A program made the position numbers and the translations under genes. Below are positions 58,315 to 64,000 of a stretch of DNA of 64,000 nucleotides, one piece after another (within the stretch, counting starts at the first letter, position 1; each line of letters starts with the position of its first letter). The notes under the pieces were generated by a model. The model saw only the letters and a program-made list of their open reading frames with translations. It was not told the origin of the DNA and did no database searches. The stretch is from Branchiostoma floridae (Eukaryota; Chordata; Leptocardii; Amphioxiformes; Branchiostomatidae), in assembly GCF_000003815.2 (NCBI RefSeq), contig NC_049993.1:14971626-15035625 (forward strand), given 5' to 3'.

Positions 58315-60536
58315 TGATTAGCGACAAAGAGGTAACAGCAAAATGGTCTCGTGATCAACAAACACGGAAATACATGATGATGATTGGGCGGAGATGTCAA
58401 TTGTTCCCTCTTCACTATACTGCACCGCAAACCTGGCGTGTTGTCGTAATGTACATTACAGAGCATAATCCCCACAGGTGTCCAGTCTGACCGTGTGTAC
58501 CGCTTTCGTCCATATTTGCATATCTGTTTATACATTTGTATCTGTATGGTTAAATACCATTCGCTAAGTAACTGTGTCATGTTTACTATGTATTTGTACT
58601 TCCCCGCTTTGCCGAACGTGCCGCCGATTTGAAGGTGGATAAAGTTCAAAGTTCAAAGGTGGGTTGCAAGGCCTGTCAGGACCAGACTGGTCAGGACCGT
58701 GACAAAGGTTGTATCTGGACAGTCACACTTTCGAGGCTGAACTACACAGACAATATCTGTTTTTCATAGACGAAACTTCAGGTAGGTGACTTTTCATAGC
58801 TTCTTCCTCCTACCATAATTCCCATGTATAAGGGTAGGGAAGGCTATATTGTTAAAGTGATCTGTACCGTTGACACGAGGTAGTTGTAAATGGAGGGGGG
58901 TGGGGGGGGGGGCGATGTTAGTGGCATTACAGGGACCCTAGGGATAATGTTTACAGTTGTAACCATTTATACTTTCGTAGACATCACGCTTCCGTATAAA
59001 TCTAAATTTCTCTAACATTCTTGTATTTTAGCTCACAAGGACGTAATTTAACTTCCTTGTTTATAACAGGTGTCTAACGAGAGTATGTAAAATATGTGAT
59101 AGTGAAAACAGTCGACCCAAAGCTTTAACAATCCGTAGTTTAGTTGTCTGTCTCGTTGACCCTACGTTTGTTTTAATTTTCCGTTACCATAATATAACAG
59201 TTAACCATTTTCTCATTCACTCACAATCGATATACTACCTGAGTGTATTCAAATACGGACCACTCAACAACGCAACAAATTAACAGAAAGCCGCGAAGGG
59301 GTCAAAAACTAGAGCACCTATTCTTTACCTCTTGGTCAATCTACCACTCCGATAATCACAACAAAGGTATGCCCTGACCAAGGGATATCAAGTTTCGCCG
59401 CAGTGGCTTAGAAATCACAATACCTGAATTAACCTTCATTTTTCTGACACCATACATATCACTCAGATGCATTCTAAGCTCGAATTATGTGGTGCACATA
59501 CAAACAAAGACGCGTGGACAGTTGGCAAGGGAAATAGTAGTCTTAGCTAAGATAATAAGGTCAACGTATTTGGGCAAGAAGGCGCGGCTCAACCTGTGCA
59601 TGCATGCACCGGACCCTGCAAGGTAGCAGAACAAGGTATCTATGACGCGGGTACATAAGGTAGTACGGGTAAATTTGTTGAAGGCTGTATGTAAAGCCTT
59701 ATTTGAGTGACAGTGACGAGTCAGACATATACCCTGAGTGTGCAGCTAAAACAAAGGCTACGCGGGTCACATGGCTTCCGGCAGTGACGAACATATATAT
59801 TTTAAATGGCGTCTTTACTCGACGCCCTGGGTGTGTGACGAAGAAAGTTCGCCAATAGTTTACCAATGATTAATTGCTTTGTTCCTGCAAGGACCTTGGT
59901 TTCTGTGATAAAGCTCTCTTAATACTGGAATTTCAGTAATGAACCTTGTCTCGTCATTCGGTTTCCAGTGATGAACTCCTGGTTCGAAGGTTGTTCAGGA
60001 CTAGGGTTACACGGCGGTCGGTTGCTAGGGTATTCTGTCCCGTTTCTATGCGCGTTCGACAGAGTACCGGGTTACAGGAGGTCTACTATTGGCTAGACTA
60101 TCGCACTTAATTGCCGATAATTCAAAATCAAAGGCATTTTTAAAAAATCCCAAAAACAGAAATCTCGGGAAAACCGTTGCGGTCATTTTGAGCCGTCAAT
60201 GAGCTAAGTTGAATTCTTCTTGGTCGAGATCTTAAACGATGTTTGCACGCATGTCATGCCGCACGGAGAGCGGGAGGGTGTAATTGATACCGGTGTAAAC
60301 AACACTTACCGGTATACTGTTCAAGGTCACCAACGAAAACGCCAGTAGCTTCGTTACATCTTACAGGACGCAAAAAAAGTGACGGCGTAGATGTGCTGTC
60401 CAGAAAATTGTTTATATTGGTGAAAAAATATATTTTTTGCCTGATTCAAGGTAGTTGGGGAAAAAAGGCCAGAAAGCACTGTTTTACATGCAATGACCGC
60501 AGATGACCTAAATAGAACACGGGTTCGGTTCGAATT

Positions 60537-61200
60537 AAGGTTCCGGTTCGGAGTTTTTTTTAGGATTTGGGGCCGATTTGACTGTCTCTGAGAAAAGCAC
60601 TAACGCTTCTCAAAACACCGTTTTTCGGATAATTCAATGTTTCCGATGGAAAAGGGTGTGTTGTCGCTGACCGACAGACTCATTTGACATTTTCTGTAGA
60701 AATGTTATTTTTGGTAAAAACCATCAAAAATATATGCTTTTCATAAAAAAATTGCTAATTTGGGGCCATTTTTTACAGGCCGCTACACGGAAAAAATGAA
60801 TTTTCCTGGGATAATGACTCATATGGCAATGAAGGTCAAGACTTCTTCTGTATACTGAGTAAAAAGGAAAAAAAGTTATCCGATACGTTTTCCGCAAGCT
60901 CCGATGGCGCTAAAACACCCAAAACGCACATAGAACGCATGGTCTGGGTAATCAGGCGACGAAACGCTTTACCGCTATCGCGCGCACTAATACCAGGAAG
61001 TGTTCGCCGCACGATCAAATCTCCGACACCATAAAACGCTACGAACAACAAGCATTTGGAGAAGTATAAAAGATTATAGACTTTTAAAGCGATAGCCGAA
61101 AAATCTAGAGCTAAAACTATGGAGACAACCTCTGATTTGCGTCTTATTCTTAGGGACTATTTAGATACTTTGGACACTTGAAATTCCGAACCGGAACCTT
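60537..61200. mobile_element. Possible element with AAGGTTCCGGTTCGGA inverted ends
   Basis: A perfect 16-bp inverted repeat 664 bp apart. The outer flanks also carry inverted GGTTCG(A/G)ATT-like sequence. There is no ORF of note. Confidence 0.5.
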
Positions 61201-61984
61201 ACGTCAGATGGAAGATCGTGGAACAAGGTTCGAATTCGGCTAGTCATGGGAGGTTTTGAGCCCGGATTTGACCACCGTGTTAGTTACCCTGAGTACCACC
61301 CTCGTACTCAGGGATCATTCATCATTGGACACCGAGTGCGGAACCATCGAGGCCTCCGGTTCCTAATTGGTTTTTCAGTGCCCGGTGACTCTTCGGCACT
61401 GGACGACGAGTGATGAAATCATTTCCATACTAGGCTTCAAAATACAGTGATGAGTTCGATGGTTGTTAAAAAGTGTAAGAGGCCTTTAATGGAAAATGTG
61501 TTGGAGATGAAAATTACAGGTAAGGGTTCTGGCTTTTTCATTTTAAGAAACAAACCTGTGCAGTGTAAAATATGCGTTGTTACCATTGTTTTGATGCCAT
61601 CCCCGAAAGGTCAAAAGGTCACCAGTGTTCGTTTAGTTGCTATATTGACCTTTGCACCGTACCCAAATGATTCATATTCTGTAGACATACTGTTTAGAAG
61701 CCGTACTAGCTGCCAATTTGAGTTTTTCAACGACTAAACTTTAAGTAGGTGACTTTTGACAGTTTTTTTCTTACATGTTGACGGTCTGTTACTATTGTTA
61801 GATTTGGTCTGCTGTACCCAAGGAGCTCCTTGCTGTACCCAAACTAGCCAAAGGTCGCCTACTCAGTGTGCATTTTTGGCGACGCCTCAGGGTCTATCCT
61901 AATAGTATAGGGTGTGTCCGTTTGACAAGAATTCCCAAAATTTCGTAGACATGTCAAGAATTTTCCCCAGACATGTCAGGAATT

Positions 61985-62140
61985 CGAAGTTGCATCACCC
62001 CTTTAGAGGGGAATAACTCGGGAATGGGTCGACGGATCATCATGATATTTTGAATGTAGATAGCTTTAGAGATGTCTTAGCATAATAAAATGCTAATCAT
62101 GTAAATGATGGGCTAATTTGCATAATTAATAAGGACATTT
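61985..62140. mobile_element. Fragment of the modular TTTGCATAATTAATGA repeat family
   Basis: ATAACTCGGGAATGG, ATGATATTTTGAATGTAGAT and TTTGCATAATTAATAAGG occur in the same order as in 24420-24560. Confidence 0.5.
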
Positions 62141-62735
62141 TTTAATACACAGAGAAATATTAGGCTTACTGTTAAGTATATATCCGATTGGCAAAAAATT
62201 CCCGAAATTTTATAGCAATTGCACAATCCTTTTGGTCTATCTGAAATCAGACGAAAACTAACGAGCCCAATAAACAAGGTGATAATTGATTAATATAAGC
62301 TTACTAATTTCTCTCTTTTTTTTGCTCAAGGTGGCCAAATTCGGATGAAGTCATGGCACAACTGATCAACTGACACGGTTTTACATCAAAGCAAACCATC
62401 TTAACTGGAGTCCTGGAGGCTGACATGAAGAAAAAAAGTTGGACCAGTTCTGAAACGCTTCCGTAAAACAACAGAAAGAAAATCAACATTCCGATGCGCA
62501 TTCTACATGTAGGCCTAAAATACAATTCGGCACCACTGCCGGTGTACTCCTACCTAGGTGGTCCCGCAATTTTTACAGGCCGGCCTATGATGATCACATG
62601 TACTCAAGAACCGACAAAAGTGATACATGCGAATTTCTGAGTGAAAAAAAAAACTACCCAGACCCATATGGCGATGTTTTAAAAAGGCAACCTTCTAGCT
62701 AGCTAAAAATAATTTCTACCTCAAAGTGTGACACT

Positions 62736-63673
62736 TTGTTAACGAATGGTACCTTTATTCCACCATTCCGAAAAAGCAAAATGACTTACAAGTTCCAACT
62801 TCTCGCTAAAAGATCAAAGGCCTTTGCATTCGTTCTTGCTGTAACTGTCTTTATTTTGATTGTCAACATCAGCGTATTTTGGACTCCGCCATATTTCAAC
62901 GATATTGAAAGATACGGACACTACCATGCCGCCACAATACCCAGCAAAATTGACGACCAGTTCGTTAGAAAGATAGAACTATCGACACTAGTTGTAAACC
63001 CACATGGGTATAGAATCGTCAACAGTTTAGAAGACAAGTGCAAAGGGGAGGACGTCTTTCTTGTCGTTGTCGTCACAAGTGCACCTGGCCATGTCAAACA
63101 GCGGGACGCCATTCGTCAAACGTGGGGGAACGAGAACATATTACCGCATAAAAACGTAAAGGTTCTCTTTGCCCTGGGACGTAGCGACAATCCACAAGTG
63201 GAGAACGCCGTACAGAGAGAGGTTCGGACGTTTCAGGACATCATCCAAGAGGAATTTCTGGACTCGTACAGAAACTTGACCATAAAAACAGTCATGGTTC
63301 TCAAATGGACTGTTACGTTTTGCAGCGGAGCTGATTACCTCATGAAGACCGATGACGACATGTTTGTCAACATTGAGACGTTAGTATCCCATCTTAAGTC
63401 TTTAAAAGATGACAAGAGTTCAGATTTATTTATAGGGGATATCCACACGGGGGTCAAGGCGCTAAGAAGCCCAGCCAATAAGCATTACGTCTCTATGGAG
63501 GATTATGAAAATGAAGTTTACCCAGACTACCTCAGTGGAACTGGCTACGTCATGTCCATGGATGTCGTCAGACGACTTTACGTCACAGCATTGATGACGT
63601 CACCAGTACCAGTGGAGGATATATACATGGGCATTTGTGCACAACGGGCGGGCATTGCACCACGAGACCACAG
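62736..63673 (+). CDS. Beta-1,3-galactosyltransferase-like (GT31), partial: first coding exon, continues beyond window
   Basis: Type II Golgi glycosyltransferase. Start at 62736; a second in-frame Met at 62781 (AAAATGA context) is an equally possible start. A signal anchor is at residues about 28-50 (AFVLAVTVFILIVNISVFW). The GT31 motifs appear in order: RDAIRQTWG at 123, the DxD-type TDDDMFV at about 205, YLSGTGYVMS, and EDIYMG-C about 297. The reading frame stays open to 63842, but after HR the residues become hydrophobic and unlike the family. A donor CACAG|GTATAA at 63673/63674 fits the end of the exon, so the last part of the catalytic domain should lie outside the window. Beta-1,3-galactosyl- and N-acetylglucosaminyltransferases share these motifs, so the donor sugar is not settled. 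Confidence 0.85.
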
Positions 63674-63907
63674 GTATAATGGGTTTTATTTTACGTTGGC
63701 GCTAATTAATTTCATTTTAAACCATTTCATGAAATATTTAGGTAGTACTTTACATAATGTTTTTGAGTTAACATTATGTGTTGTTATAGAGTACTTAACA
63801 TTATGTATTTGCAGTTGTGTCATCGTTTTTAGTTTATCTTAAAACTGTCGGACTTAGTTTCTTTATCCCATATAGCAGAATGCCAAAACTAGCTAAGCAA
63901 ATGTATC

Positions 63908-63965
63908 CACACGCAGACACACATGCGAACACAGACACACACGCGCGCGCACACACATACAGAAA
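63908..63965. repeat. (CA)n-rich microsatellite
   Basis: CACACGCAGACACACATGCG, then CACACACGCGCGCGCACACA. It lies in the presumed first intron of the GT31 gene. Confidence 0.85.
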
Positions 63966-64000
63966 TACACTAACATGCACAAAAACACAGAGACAGACGG

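Larger units (their letters stand above)
57043..62735. other. Intergenic DNA between the plus FABP-like gene and the GT31 gene
   Basis: Contains gap 2 inside a palindrome (57690-57874), a 290-bp fold-back (58024-58314), a G-tract (58896-58913), a possible inverted-repeat element (60537-61200) and a modular-family fragment (61985-62140). No gene is supported. Confidence 0.5.

Noticed and set aside
63674-63842. Last 56 residues of the open frame of the GT31 gene
   Set aside because: They follow a good GT donor and turn into hydrophobic intron translation without GT31 motifs.
1-64000. CRISPR array, bacterial operon, viral genome or toxin cluster
   Set aside because: No regularly spaced identical short repeats with unique spacers, no tightly packed ORFs; the architecture is that of an intron-rich animal genome.

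Overview
The window looks like nuclear DNA from an invertebrate deuterostome. A cephalochordate (amphioxus) is my best guess, but this is inference. The supports are spliced genes with GT-AG introns, vertebrate-style exon phases in a GM2/GD2-synthase-like gene and in two fatty-acid-binding-protein genes, intronless TRIM-NHL and Shaker-type Kv genes, and very dense short inverted-repeat elements and microsatellites. There are two 100-N assembly gaps, at 5391-5490 and 57716-57815. No bacterial or viral operon, CRISPR array or rRNA gene is visible.

Layout. (1) 1-5024: repeat-rich intergenic DNA with a MITE (4670-4973) just past the end of the first gene. (2) 5025-15560, minus strand: a beta-1,4-N-acetylgalactosaminyltransferase-like gene (B4GALNT1/2 family). 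I rebuilt it from 11 coding exons with matching phases. One expected exon is absent and probably lies in the first gap. Its introns hold a 150-bp tandem array, a piggyBac-like element, a LINE 3' fragment and inverted-repeat elements. A possible non-coding 5' exon ends at 19117. (3) 20915-23791, minus: an intronless TRIM-NHL protein (RING, B-box, coiled coil, NHL repeats) with a long Thr/Ala-rich insert. (4) 27559-29088, plus: an intronless Shaker/Kv1-type potassium channel. Its terminal coding segment, including the PDZ ligand and the stop, is repeated downstream as a decaying tandem array up to about 29610. (5) 33104-50895, minus, and 53623-57042, plus: two four-exon intracellular lipid-binding protein (FABP-like) genes arranged head to head. 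Each has a TATA box, and the shared upstream region of about 2.5 kb is full of GT/CT repeats and contains a strong inverted repeat. Intron 1 of the minus gene is about 15.8 kb of repeats. (6) 57043-62735: intergenic DNA with the second gap, which lies inside a palindrome, and large fold-back elements. (7) 62736 to about 63673, plus: the first coding exon of a beta-1,3-galactosyltransferase-like gene (GT31) that leaves the window at its 3' end.

The genes do not form one pathway. The two glycosyltransferases (GT12-like and GT31) would both act in Golgi glycan synthesis. The two FABP genes are probably a local duplicate pair. The most unusual signals are the Kv tail array, whose second copy is in frame with the channel stop codon, and the matched head-to-head FABP pair.
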